Positions 16,978-25,688 of a DNA stretch of 64,000 nt are shown one piece after another. This DNA is from Cognataquiflexum gelatinilyticum. Its GTDB lineage: Bacteria; Bacteroidota; Bacteroidia; Cytophagales; Cyclobacteriaceae. The notes under the pieces are model-generated. The model did not search any database. It worked only from the letters and a program-made list of their open reading frames with translations, and was not told the origin of the DNA. The first letter of the stretch is position 1. Each line of letters begins with the position of its first letter. The position numbers were made by a program, and so were the translations under genes. The DNA lies in contig NZ_JANAEZ010000010.1 in assembly GCF_024813435.1 (NCBI RefSeq), positions 62,001 to 126,000 of the forward strand, read 5' to 3'.

Positions 16978-17019
16978 TATTAATTGATATTAATTGATAT
17001 TGGATATTGGTGGATATTG
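16978..17019 (-). repeat. AATATC-rich repeat, copy 2 (inverted)
   Basis: Directly after the pump's stop codon there are repeated TTAATTGATAT units and then a GATATTGG-type stretch. Positions 16996-17019, read on the minus strand, match 17503-17526 at 23 of 24 positions. It forms the left arm of an inverted repeat around the four-helix-bundle gene. Confidence 0.7.
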
Positions 17020-17053
17020 ATTTTAGGAACAAGCGTGATTAGGAAGAATTGAT

Positions 17054-17446
17054 ATGGAGGAGAAAAAAGAATATATAAAACTTGAGGATTTGGAGGTATA
17101 TAAATTAGCCAGAGAACTATCAAAAATGGGATGGGCCATTTATTCAAAAATGACATGGCAGACAAGAAAGATCATAGGCGACCAGTTTATTGAATCCATA
17201 GATTCGATAGGGGCAAATATTGCGGAGTCTTATGGCCGATTTCATTATTTGGATAGGGTCAAGTTTCTTTACAATAGCCGTGGTTCTATGTTGGAAGCCA
17301 TCAATCATTGGTTAAGCCTTATGGAGGAAAGGGAAATCATCTCAAAGGAAGAGTTTGCCAATTTTAAGTTGATTTCTGATAAGCTTTCCCTTAAACTGAA
17401 TAACTACATTCAATCAATTTACAATTCAAAAAAAGAATTGAAATGA
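17054..17446 (+). CDS. Four-helix-bundle protein (S23/IVS-encoded family)
   Basis: A 130-residue protein with the family pattern: an N-terminal YKLARELSKMGWAIYSKM helix, then GDQFIESIDSIGANIAESYGR, then a helix with FLYNSRGSMLEAINHWLSL, and a final NNYIQSIYNSKKEL helix. The family was first seen in intervening sequences of 23S rRNA genes and recurs at scattered sites in Bacteroidetes genomes; its function is unknown. Here it splits the pump from its outer-membrane partner in an efflux operon, overlaps tolC by 4 bp and is bracketed by inverted AT-rich repeats. This looks like an insertion rather than an efflux component. Confidence 0.88.
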   Translation: MEEKKEYIKLEDLEVYKLARELSKMGWAIYSKMTWQTRKIIGDQFIESIDSIGANIAESYGRFHYLDRVKFLYNSRGSMLEAINHWLSLMEEREIISKEEFANFKLISDKLSLKLNNYIQSIYNSKKELK

Positions 17447-18954
17447 AAAAATTCAAAAGCATAAAATCCTTTAAGGAATGGTTTGAAGCCGGTCTTTCCC
17501 GCCAATATCCATCAATATCCAATATCTATAAATATCTGATGTTTGCTGCATTGATGCTCAGTGGAAAAGTAAATTCCCAGTCCTTGGATACCTACCTAGA
17601 AATAGCAATTGAAAACAACCCTGGGATAAGGGCTTCCTTCAAAGGTTACGAAGCTTCCTTGGAGAAGGTAAATCAGGCCAATTCATTGCCGGATCCGGAA
17701 TTGAATGTCGGGTATTTTCTCAGACCGATGGAATTGCTGATGGGTAACCAAAGGGCGGAAGCTTCTGTCATGCAGATGTTTCCATGGTTTGGCATGCTCA
17801 AAACCCAAAAAGATGAAGCCACTCTGATGGCAGAAGCAAGATACGAGGCTTTCAAAGAGGAGCGGAATAGGTTGATGCTGCAGGTGAAAGAGACGTATTT
17901 CCAGTTGCAGCAACTTGAAAATACCATTGCCATTACCCAATCCAATCTAGAAATCCTGAAAAGTCTGGAGCGTTTGGCCATCATCAAGTACCAAGGCGGA
18001 AATACCTCCGAGGCAGTGTCATCGGTAAGTTCGGTGGTCAGGAAACCTATTCAGATCCAATCTTCCGGAAGTTCTTCCGATGGCATGGGAATGGGAGGAG
18101 GCAGTCCTGCTGCAGGTACAACCCCATCCAGTCCATCCTCAGGAATGAATGCCATGGGCGCCACCAGCAGTTCCGGCAAATTGACGGATGTACTCAGACT
18201 TCAGGTTCAGATCAAAGCCCTCCAAAGCGAACTGATCCAGATGGAGGTCAACAAAAAACCTTTGATTACCAAATTCAACCAACTCTTGGGAGTCGAACAA
18301 ACTGAAAAAATCAACCTTTCCGAGAAGTTCGATCCGATCAATATTGCCGGATTGGAAGAACTGATGTTGGAGGGGATTCTGACCAACAATCCCATGGTGC
18401 TGATGCTAGAAAAAGAAAGTGAAGCTTATTGGAAACAAGCCCAAATGGCCAAACTGGAAGGACGACCGATGTTGGGGGCGGGTTTGAATTACATGGTTTT
18501 TTCCCCAAGACCCGAATCAGGAATAATTGGAGGAATGGATGGAATGGAATATATGCCATCCGGAATGGGTAACAACATGTTTATGGTTATGGGAACGGTG
18601 ACCCTTCCCATTTACAGAAAAAAATACAAGTCGATGGAAACGGAGGCGATTTATTGGAGAGAATCCGCCATCAAGCAAAAAGAAGATCTTCAAAACAGCC
18701 TGGTCACAGAATTTGAAAGTGCCATTGCCCAGCTCAAAGATTCGCAAAGAAAACTTGAATTGCTGGAAGAACAGATTGAACTGACCGAACAGACCATGGA
18801 GCTTTCCGTGACTTCTTATGCGACCGATGGAAGTTCCTTTGAGGAGATTCTGAGTATTCAAAGAGAACTCCTGAACTTCAGGTTGGAATTGCTCAATACC
18901 CAGATCGAGCAGCAATTGAATTATGCAAGGCTTGTGGTGCTTTCTGGATATTAG
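17443..18954 (+). CDS. TolC/CusC-family outer-membrane efflux protein
   Basis: A 503-residue outer-membrane factor with two long coiled-coil hairpins (heptad-rich stretches at about 60-180 and 420-490) and the NPGIRA and LPDPELNVGYF openings typical of metal-efflux TolC homologues. A Ser/Gly/Met-rich linker (about 195-245, with MGMGGG) could bind metal. The first 32 residues before MFAALMLSGKVNSQ are unusual: residues 21-32 are encoded by an AATATC repeat copy, so the ancestral start may be the ATG at 17539. It would form the channel of the Cus complex with the upstream pump and downstream adaptor. Confidence 0.9.
   Translation: MKKFKSIKSFKEWFEAGLSRQYPSISNIYKYLMFAALMLSGKVNSQSLDTYLEIAIENNPGIRASFKGYEASLEKVNQANSLPDPELNVGYFLRPMELLMGNQRAEASVMQMFPWFGMLKTQKDEATLMAEARYEAFKEERNRLMLQVKETYFQLQQLENTIAITQSNLEILKSLERLAIIKYQGGNTSEAVSSVSSVVRKPIQIQSSGSSSDGMGMGGGSPAAGTTPSSPSSGMNAMGATSSSGKLTDVLRLQVQIKALQSELIQMEVNKKPLITKFNQLLGVEQTEKINLSEKFDPINIAGLEELMLEGILTNNPMVLMLEKESEAYWKQAQMAKLEGRPMLGAGLNYMVFSPRPESGIIGGMDGMEYMPSGMGNNMFMVMGTVTLPIYRKKYKSMETEAIYWRESAIKQKEDLQNSLVTEFESAIAQLKDSQRKLELLEEQIELTEQTMELSVTSYATDGSSFEEILSIQRELLNFRLELLNTQIEQQLNYARLVVLSGY
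17503..17536 (+). repeat. AATATC-rich repeat, copy 3 (inside the tolC 5' end)
   Basis: Right arm of the inverted pair with 16996-17019 (23 of 24 matches over 17503-17526) and a direct partner of 13022-13054. It is translated as QYPSISNIYKYL in the extended TolC N-terminus. Confidence 0.7.
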
Positions 18955-18960
18955 GTAAAA

Positions 18961-19200
18961 GACCGAAGACGGAAGACCGAAGACAGAAGTAGCATCAAAC
19001 AAGCTATAGGGCTAGTTCCCTTTTGAATTATCATTTAACAAGCAAATGCCAAAACAACAATTATAAAAATCAAATAAATCGTTAAAAATGTCAGGAAAAG
19101 GAAGTGAAACCAAAACAAGTTCCGTTGTTAAAAGCTAACAACATCGGTCATCGGTCTTCGGTCATCCGACATCGGACATCCGACTTCCGTCTTCTGTCCT
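18961..19200. repeat. Inverted low-complexity GACCGAAGAC / GTCTTCGGTC repeats
   Basis: The 317 bp gap between tolC and the adaptor gene holds two purine/pyrimidine-skewed clusters. The left one (18961-18990) is built on GACCGAAGAC/GGAAGACCGA. The right one (19141-19200) carries the complementary GTCTTCGGTC, GACATCGGAC and GACTTCCGTC words. They lie in opposite orientation around about 150 bp of AT-rich DNA (18991-19140), which holds a 16-codon frame at 19088-19138 and nothing else I can support. Confidence 0.7.
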
Positions 19201-19271
19201 GTTTGAAAACGAATAAAATGTCGCTTTAAGAAATGCGCAAAAATAAAAATGAACATTGAATCATAAACGCC

Positions 19272-20993
19272 ATGAATACAAGAAAAAATATCGTCATCAT
19301 CATCTTTGGTTGTCTCCTCTTTGGGGGGATTTTCGGATGGATTATCAGAGGTGGAGGAGAGCCTGAAACGGAAAATCAGGAAGCGCTTGCCTCCGACGGG
19401 GAAACAATCTGGGTGTCTCCCATGCATCCCCATATCCGCCAAAACGAACCCGGCAAATGCCCGATCTGCGGCATGGACCTCGTTCCGCTGTCACAACTCA
19501 GTGGTTCTAACAACGAATACCAGTTGGAAATGACTCCCGAAGCCATGGCGCTTTCCAAAGTCATGACGACCAAAGTCACCTCAGGCGCTTCTGCCTCGAG
19601 GCTGCAACTTTCAGGAAAAATCCAACCCGATGAGCAAAGGATCAAAAGCCTTACCTCCAATTTTGCAGGAAGGATAGACAAGCTTTTTGTCAATTTTACC
19701 GGTCAGGAAGTGACCAAAGGCCAAAAATTGGCGACCATCTACTCACCTGATTTGGTCAATGCCCAAAAAGAACTGCTGGAAGTGGCCAAGATCAAAGACC
19801 GTCAGCCGGCATTGTACCAAGCTGCCAAGGAAAAACTGCGCCTTTGGAAAATCTCGGAAGGGCAGATTGCGGAGATTGAAAAAAGTGGCGCCGTTCAGAC
19901 GCAATTTGACGTCTATGCCGATGCTTCGGGAATTGTGAGCGCAAGGAATGTCTCTTTGGGGGAATTTGTCAGCAGGGGTTCTGTCCTGTTTGAACTCATG
20001 GATTTGAGTCAGGTTTGGGTAATCATGGATGCGTATGAATCTGACCTGGCCGGAATCAAAAAGGGTGATAACATCACTTTTCAGGCAGCAGCTTATCCGG
20101 GAAAGGAATTCACAGGAAAGGTAACTTTTATTGATCCGACTTTGAATCCCGAAACAAGGACAGTCGGAATCCGTGCGGAAGCTGTCAATACAGGCATGCA
20201 GCTGAAGCCCGAGATGTTTGTCAGTGCCACGATCAAAACGTCCGCTACAGCCAAGTCAGGCTTGATGGTTCCTAAGTCCGCCATCCTATGGACAGGGCCG
20301 CGGTCTGTGGTGTATGTGCAGGTGGGCAACAGCGAGTCCCCGGCTTTTGAAATGCGCGAAGTGACTTTGGGTGCGCGCTCGGGTGACGATTATATGGTGA
20401 CCTCCGGCATCAGCGATGGAGATGAGGTTGTCAGCAACGGGGTTTTTGCGATCGATGCCGCAGCTCAGCTATCAGGAAAATACAGCATGATGCTGAGGCC
20501 TGAGGCCAAAGCTGTTTCACAGAATCAGGCCGTCCCTGAGCAATTCCGTAAACAACTTACCGCATTTGTAAAAAGCTATTTTACCATCAAAAATGCCCTT
20601 ACTGCTTCCGATGTTGCTTCCGCCCAATCGGCGGTATCCAAATCCAAGGCTTCTTTGACCAAGGTAGAAATGGGGCTTTTGGATGAAAAATCACACGATA
20701 TTTGGATGGGATTATTGAAACCGATCCAAGGAAGTCTGGACAAAATCCAAAGCACCAAAGACGTGGAAGTGCAGCGTTCCCATTTCGAAACACTCTCGGA
20801 CAACCTGATTTCGGCAGTGGCTTATTTTGGTGTGGAGGAAAATACCGTTTACAAGCAATACTGTCCGATGGCCTTCAAAGACAAAGGGGCCTTTTGGCTG
20901 AGTGGGGAAAAGGAAATCAAAAACCCATATTTCGGGGAAGCGATGCTGACTTGTGGGGAGGTGAAGGAGACTTTTCAACCCACAAATCCATAA
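19272..20993 (+). CDS. cusB: CusB-like efflux RND periplasmic adaptor with heavy-metal-binding domain
   Basis: A 573-residue membrane-fusion protein. An N-terminal anchor (IVIIIFGCLLFGGIFGWII) precedes a short heavy-metal-binding domain with SPMHPHIRQNEPGKCPICGM (about 48-67; MHP, CPICGM ligands). The barrel-sandwich and beta-barrel regions follow (SGKIQPDEQRIKSL, VYADASGIVSARNVSLGEFV, GKVTFIDPTLNPETRT). A C-terminal DUF3347-like domain (about 420-570) has CPMAF and NPYFGEAMLTCG. The two extra metal-binding ends suit a copper or silver chaperone-to-pump transfer. It is the last gene of the locus. Confidence 0.93.
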   Translation: MNTRKNIVIIIFGCLLFGGIFGWIIRGGGEPETENQEALASDGETIWVSPMHPHIRQNEPGKCPICGMDLVPLSQLSGSNNEYQLEMTPEAMALSKVMTTKVTSGASASRLQLSGKIQPDEQRIKSLTSNFAGRIDKLFVNFTGQEVTKGQKLATIYSPDLVNAQKELLEVAKIKDRQPALYQAAKEKLRLWKISEGQIAEIEKSGAVQTQFDVYADASGIVSARNVSLGEFVSRGSVLFELMDLSQVWVIMDAYESDLAGIKKGDNITFQAAAYPGKEFTGKVTFIDPTLNPETRTVGIRAEAVNTGMQLKPEMFVSATIKTSATAKSGLMVPKSAILWTGPRSVVYVQVGNSESPAFEMREVTLGARSGDDYMVTSGISDGDEVVSNGVFAIDAAAQLSGKYSMMLRPEAKAVSQNQAVPEQFRKQLTAFVKSYFTIKNALTASDVASAQSAVSKSKASLTKVEMGLLDEKSHDIWMGLLKPIQGSLDKIQSTKDVEVQRSHFETLSDNLISAVAYFGVEENTVYKQYCPMAFKDKGAFWLSGEKEIKNPYFGEAMLTCGEVKETFQPTNP

Positions 20994-21000
20994 AAAACCC

Positions 21001-22038
21001 TTAAATCATCAATGCCTGGTTTTCGGATTGGGGTGGGGTATTCTGCAGGCTGCTCGAGGCGGAGATGCTTTTCCTCAGTTCCTCGTCCAGCTTTCTGGCT
21101 TCGGTTTTGATCATTTTGAGAAAATGCAATGTTTCCATTGAGGGTTTTTTGGGATCGATAATTTCCAAAATCCCAATGATATTGGCCAGTTTGGCGCGCA
21201 TCAGGTGTGTTTGGTTAAAAGTCACCGTCGTCAGGTATTGGGTTTGTTGCCGGAAAAGTGATTCTGTTTTTTTCCTTTCAGAAATATCAAAGAAGCATCC
21301 CGCCATGACCAATGGATCTCCTTCGGGGCTCCACTGCAGGACTTTGCCATATCCCAAGACCCAAATGTCTTTTTTATGGAGATTCTTGATCCTAAACTCA
21401 CAATGGAACGGAAGCTTACCATTGCTCGCAAAATGCTCCTTCAGATGTGTCTCTACTTTGGACTTATCTGAAGGGTGGATATGTTTTTTCCATTTCACAT
21501 TCTTTTGGCCTTTGGTTTTTTGGATAGCACTGTATCCAAAAACCTCATTCAAAGAAAGACTCAGCTGGTCAGATTGTTGTGCAATGTCCCAAATCCAAAA
21601 CCCGATCAGGTTTTCTTCAAGCAATCCTTCCATCAATGAATTTTTAGCATGCAGGTCATTGATGCTGTCAGGGAATTGGACAGATTTTTCGTTTACATTT
21701 TCTATGATGTGACCAACTCCCAAAATCTCAATGTTTTCACTGTTGCCTGAGATGATGGTAAACTCCCATTTGGTCCAATAAAAATCCAGCCCATCCGATT
21801 TAATCTTCCTTATGTCAAGCGTGAACTTCCTTTCTCCTTCCATCAGTGATTTTTCCAAGAGGGACTGATAATTTGAAAAGTCCTTGTAGTAGACCAATTC
21901 TGAAAAGGAGGAACCTTCTAAGGCATGATTCAAAAACCTTGTTTCTTTTTGAAGATGTTCATTGCTATCCAATATATTAGCATCCCTGTCCAGACAGATA
22001 TAATAAAAGTAATCTGAATGCTTAAAAAAATCTTTCAT
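21001..22038 (-). CDS. PAS-domain protein with truncated histidine-kinase dimerisation helix
   Basis: A 345-residue soluble protein. A degenerate PAS domain (about 1-110) is followed by a clear PAS/PAC unit (about 140-255, ending GCFFDISERKKTES). A short helical hairpin comes next (QTHLMRAKLANIIGILEII, about 280-298), resembling the DHp segment of histidine kinases, where H..LR.PLA is expected. The protein stops about 50 residues later, with no N, G1 or G2 box of an ATPase domain. So it can sense and perhaps dimerise or accept phosphate, but cannot be a self-sufficient kinase. It is convergent with the cusB gene, 7 bp away. Confidence 0.75.
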   Translation of the reverse strand: MKDFFKHSDYFYYICLDRDANILDSNEHLQKETRFLNHALEGSSFSELVYYKDFSNYQSLLEKSLMEGERKFTLDIRKIKSDGLDFYWTKWEFTIISGNSENIEILGVGHIIENVNEKSVQFPDSINDLHAKNSLMEGLLEENLIGFWIWDIAQQSDQLSLSLNEVFGYSAIQKTKGQKNVKWKKHIHPSDKSKVETHLKEHFASNGKLPFHCEFRIKNLHKKDIWVLGYGKVLQWSPEGDPLVMAGCFFDISERKKTESLFRQQTQYLTTVTFNQTHLMRAKLANIIGILEIIDPKKPSMETLHFLKMIKTEARKLDEELRKSISASSSLQNTPPQSENQALMI

Positions 22039-22156
22039 GAGGCAAACGGGTAGATAGGTGGGGGATAATTTTGAAAGTTCAAAATCGTATTACAAATTAC
22101 ATAAATACTAATGTAAAAAGCAAAAAAATTGTTTTTAAATCATAAATCGACCCATC

Positions 22157-22756
22157 ATGGAATCTATATATTTATTAAACCGGCAAGAATTTGGTTCTGA
22201 CTCGAACCTTGGACAAATAATGACTTTGGAAGAAGCGATGGAATTGTTGATTCTTTGGGTCAAAAACGAGAAATTGCTTTTTCACATGAAGCAGGTCGGA
22301 CACTTGATGAAAGCCTATGCTGCCTCAAAAGGTTATGACGAATCCATGCAGCACATGTGGCATTTGGCCGGATTGCTTCATGATGCCGATTGGGACCAAT
22401 GGCCTGATCAGCATTGCCGCAAAATCATAGAAGAATTGGAATCAAGGAATATAGATCCACGCATCATCCGGGCCATCGCCTGCCACGGTCCAAGGTTTTT
22501 TGGGGTAGAGCCGGTGACCGAAATGGAAAAGATGCTCTATGCCTTTGATGAATTGTCAGGTTTTGTCCATGCCTACTCTCTGATGCGGCCACAGGGCTAT
22601 GAGGGAATGGAGGTCAGCGGCGTCAAAAAAAGGCTGAAAGACAAAACCTTCGCTGCCCAAGTGAGCAGGGAAGATATTGCCGATGCTTCAGAAAGGGCAG
22701 GAATACCCGTTGAGGATTTGATCAGTTTTGTGATAGCAAATCAGCTGAGGGCATAA
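22157..22756 (+). CDS. HD-domain hydrolase
   Basis: A 199-residue HD-superfamily protein. Metal ligands can be followed as HMKQVGHLMKAYA, HLAGLLHDADWDQ (the HD pair, about residues 76-77) and ACHGPRFFG. Single-domain HD proteins of this kind hydrolyse phosphate esters of small molecules such as nucleotides; the substrate is unknown. It lacks the HD-GYP signature, so c-di-GMP hydrolysis is not implied. It is transcribed alone and ends in a hairpin shared with the convergent DUF4494 gene. Confidence 0.85.
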   Translation: MESIYLLNRQEFGSDSNLGQIMTLEEAMELLILWVKNEKLLFHMKQVGHLMKAYAASKGYDESMQHMWHLAGLLHDADWDQWPDQHCRKIIEELESRNIDPRIIRAIACHGPRFFGVEPVTEMEKMLYAFDELSGFVHAYSLMRPQGYEGMEVSGVKKRLKDKTFAAQVSREDIADASERAGIPVEDLISFVIANQLRA

Positions 22757-22781
22757 AAAAAAGGACTATTCGTCCTTTTCT
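22757..22781. terminator. Intrinsic terminator after the HD gene
   Basis: AAAAGGAC-TATTC-GTCCTTTT lies between two convergent genes; the stop codon of the leftward gene falls within the hairpin loop. Confidence 0.7.
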
Positions 22782-23284
22782 TCATATTCTCTCAGTTCTG
22801 CCTGAACCTCCCGAAGGGGTTTTAGATTTTCGGGAATCGGTGGATTCAGTTCCTCGTCTTTTTCATAAGGGAACACTTCTATGATCGGACTTTCAGTCAC
22901 TTCGGTCACCCGGAAAGAAACGAGCATGTTGTTCAGGCTTTCAAAGATCCTTTCGTAAGCTTCCTTCACATCATGCGCAGTAACAATCATGAACTGTGTC
23001 ACTTTCTTTTCCTTCCCGCTGTCGCCATCAGCTACGATATAGGTGATTTTGCATTTGTGCCAAATGTCAATATCCTCATAGAAAAACACATCTACAAGAT
23101 TGCTTTTGCTGATATTGGTCACCTGAAAGTCTCCCCGGATGACAGATCCAAGCATGTCATAAATCCTCGCCTCAGCTTCCGTAAATGACACGGCATCTAC
23201 CAGATATTGCTCGGAAACATTCTTGAGCAGACCTTGCTCAGTTTCTTTGGCATATTTTAATTTACACAAAAACCAGGTTCTCAT
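22766..23284 (-). CDS. DUF4494-domain protein
   Basis: A 172-residue cytoplasmic protein that I recognise as DUF4494, a Bacteroidetes family of unknown function. Its marks are the opening MRTWFLCKLKYAKE, the YLVDAVSFTEAEARI segment and an acidic C-terminus (EYEEKDE). A central alpha/beta core contains KCKITYIVADGDSGKEKK and MIVTAHDVKEAYE. It is transcribed alone, divergent from the patatin gene. Confidence 0.8.
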   Translation of the reverse strand: MRTWFLCKLKYAKETEQGLLKNVSEQYLVDAVSFTEAEARIYDMLGSVIRGDFQVTNISKSNLVDVFFYEDIDIWHKCKITYIVADGDSGKEKKVTQFMIVTAHDVKEAYERIFESLNNMLVSFRVTEVTESPIIEVFPYEKDEELNPPIPENLKPLREVQAELREYEEKDE

Positions 23285-23402
23285 AATTCAATTTTTCAAA
23301 TTCAGGAAGCGAAGGTAAGTCATATTGGCAAAAGCCACAATGAAAAATGTCGATTTAGAATTCAATTAAAATTCCCTTATATTTTGACAGAACAATTCAC
23401 CA

Positions 23403-25682
23403 ATGTGGGACAAAATCATCTATAGTTTTCCGATCCAGCTGTTGATTTTGCATCTGAAAAAGAATCTTTTTCTGGTGGCACTGTGGGTTATGTTGGCGCT
23501 GATCATTTTGCAGAAGTTTGGGACAGTGCTTGGGATTCCATTTCTTTTTCTAGATCCTGAGTACCTGAATCAGGTTTCATGGCAGGGCTTTTTTCTGGTA
23601 GGGGTGACGCTTGCAATCTTCACAATGTCATTCCATATGACGACATACATCCTTGATGGCTCCAAATTTAAATTTTTGGCGGTTGTCCCAAGACCTTTTA
23701 TTCATTATTGTGTCAACAACTCCATCATTCCTTTCGCTTTTTATATCCTATACCTTGTCGCATTTATTTCATTTCAATTTGATAACGAGCACGAGGATAA
23801 TACCATCATCTTGGTCTATTTCCTTGGTTTCTCTGCCGGAACATTGACTACCTACACCTTGATTTTCGTTTATTTTGCACTTACCAATAAGGACTTTTTC
23901 AAACTCTTTGCAGATAGTGTGGAAAAGAGACTTCGCAAAACCAAAATCCCGAGGGCCAATATGCTCAGAAGGATCAAGGAAAGTCAAAAAGCCAAAGACA
24001 AGGTTGTAGACTATTTGGACATAAGCTTGAGGTTTAGACAGGTCAGGCAGGACTTATCCAGGTTTGAAACACATCAATTGCTCCGTGTTTTTGACCAAAA
24101 CCACCTCAATATGGTTCTGATTCAGATTGCATTGATCGGTCTGATTTTGATTTTGGGTTTGTTTAGGGAAAATCCATTTCTTCAGATCCCTGCAGCGGCA
24201 AGCAGTATTTTGCTTTTTTCGATTCTGACGATGGTGGTAGGCGCCTTGGCCTTTTGGCTGCGAGACTGGTCCACGCCAATTGTCATCGCGGTCATAATTT
24301 TTTTCAATTTCTTATCCGGTACAGAAATCTTCAACAGACCCCATGCTGCTTTTGGAATGAATTATGATTCCGAGCCTGCCATATATGACCTCGACCACCT
24401 TAAGGAAATGTTGCATCCGGATAGTGTAGAAAAAGATAAAAGGTATGCACTGCAGATTCTTGAAAACTGGAAAAGCAAATTTCCTCCAAATTCAAAACCC
24501 AAAATGGTTTTTGTCGCCACAAGCGGAGGAGGCCAAAGGGCAGCATTGTGGACGGTAAGGGTCTTGCAGGAAGCAGAGAAGGTGAGTTCAAATCAATTTT
24601 TCAAACATACCCAAATGGTCACAGGAGCATCAGGTGGGGTGGTTGGTGCTGCTTTTTTTAGAGAACTTTACCTGCGAAAAGAAGAAGAAAAGCTCGACCT
24701 TTTTGATGCAAAATACCTCGATCAGATCTCTGCGGACAACCTCAATCCGATCATATTTACCTTATTGGTCAATGACTTACTGATCAGAAACCAATCCTTC
24801 GAATACAACAACCGCAAGTACCTCAAAGACCGGGGGTATGCATTTGAAAACCAATTCAATATCAATACCAAGGGTATTTTGGAAAAGAACATCGGTGACT
24901 ATAAAATTCCTGAATTTGAAAGTTTGATCCCCATGCTTCCTGTGACACCTCTGATTACGAATGATGGAAGGAAATTGTACATTTCACCCTATCCAATGTC
25001 TTATATGGGGATTTCATTGGAAAGATCGGAAGGGAATGAAGAGAAAAGTCAGGGTATAGATTTTCAAAGGTTTTTTGCCCATCATGGAGCCAATCAGCTG
25101 AGGTTTATCAGCGCCTTGAGGATGGGGGCGACTTTTCCCTTTATTACCCCCAATATCCAATTACCATCCACACCAGGGATGGAAACCATGGATTCGGGAT
25201 TATCTGACAACTTTGGCGTGCAGGATGCGCTTCGGTTTATGTATGTTTTTCAGGATTGGATCAAAGAAAATACTTCAGGGGTCGTTTTGGTTTCCATCAG
25301 GGACTCTGAGAAATTCTCTGAAATCCAACAAAAACAACCTCCCAAACTTTTGGAAAAACTTTTTACTCCAATTAAAAACATATACATCAATTGGGACAAT
25401 GTTCAGACGTTAAACAATGAGGTATTGTATAACCGTATGAAAGAGACCGCACCTTTCCCTATCGAAAGGATTGAATTTGAATATTCCACCTTGCAATACC
25501 TGAAGGAAATGGGATTGGCGGATCAGGAAGGGGTTTTTAATCCAAATCAGCAGGAGATTCTCAGGGCCTCACTGAATTGGAGACTTACGGCGAGGGAGAA
25601 AAAATCCATCATTGACAATATTTACAGCTACAAAAACCAAATGGCACTGGAAAGACTGAAAAATGTAAAGTTCTTAGAATAA
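23403..25682 (+). CDS. Membrane-anchored patatin-like phospholipase
   Basis: A 759-residue protein. The first 310 residues contain about seven hydrophobic segments in two groups (about 20-165 and 235-310), separated by a charged cytoplasmic stretch. The patatin domain follows: the oxyanion loop TSGGGQRAAL (about 374-383), the nucleophile elbow GASGG (about 407-411) and the catalytic Asp in DSGLSDNFG (about 598-606, replacing the usual DGG/A). It should deacylate phospholipids or related lipids at the membrane. A near-consensus -7 element (TATATTTTG) lies at 23378-23386. Confidence 0.88.
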   Translation: MWDKIIYSFPIQLLILHLKKNLFLVALWVMLALIILQKFGTVLGIPFLFLDPEYLNQVSWQGFFLVGVTLAIFTMSFHMTTYILDGSKFKFLAVVPRPFIHYCVNNSIIPFAFYILYLVAFISFQFDNEHEDNTIILVYFLGFSAGTLTTYTLIFVYFALTNKDFFKLFADSVEKRLRKTKIPRANMLRRIKESQKAKDKVVDYLDISLRFRQVRQDLSRFETHQLLRVFDQNHLNMVLIQIALIGLILILGLFRENPFLQIPAAASSILLFSILTMVVGALAFWLRDWSTPIVIAVIIFFNFLSGTEIFNRPHAAFGMNYDSEPAIYDLDHLKEMLHPDSVEKDKRYALQILENWKSKFPPNSKPKMVFVATSGGGQRAALWTVRVLQEAEKVSSNQFFKHTQMVTGASGGVVGAAFFRELYLRKEEEKLDLFDAKYLDQISADNLNPIIFTLLVNDLLIRNQSFEYNNRKYLKDRGYAFENQFNINTKGILEKNIGDYKIPEFESLIPMLPVTPLITNDGRKLYISPYPMSYMGISLERSEGNEEKSQGIDFQRFFAHHGANQLRFISALRMGATFPFITPNIQLPSTPGMETMDSGLSDNFGVQDALRFMYVFQDWIKENTSGVVLVSIRDSEKFSEIQQKQPPKLLEKLFTPIKNIYINWDNVQTLNNEVLYNRMKETAPFPIERIEFEYSTLQYLKEMGLADQEGVFNPNQQEILRASLNWRLTAREKKSIIDNIYSYKNQMALERLKNVKFLE

Positions 25683-25688
25683 GCATTT

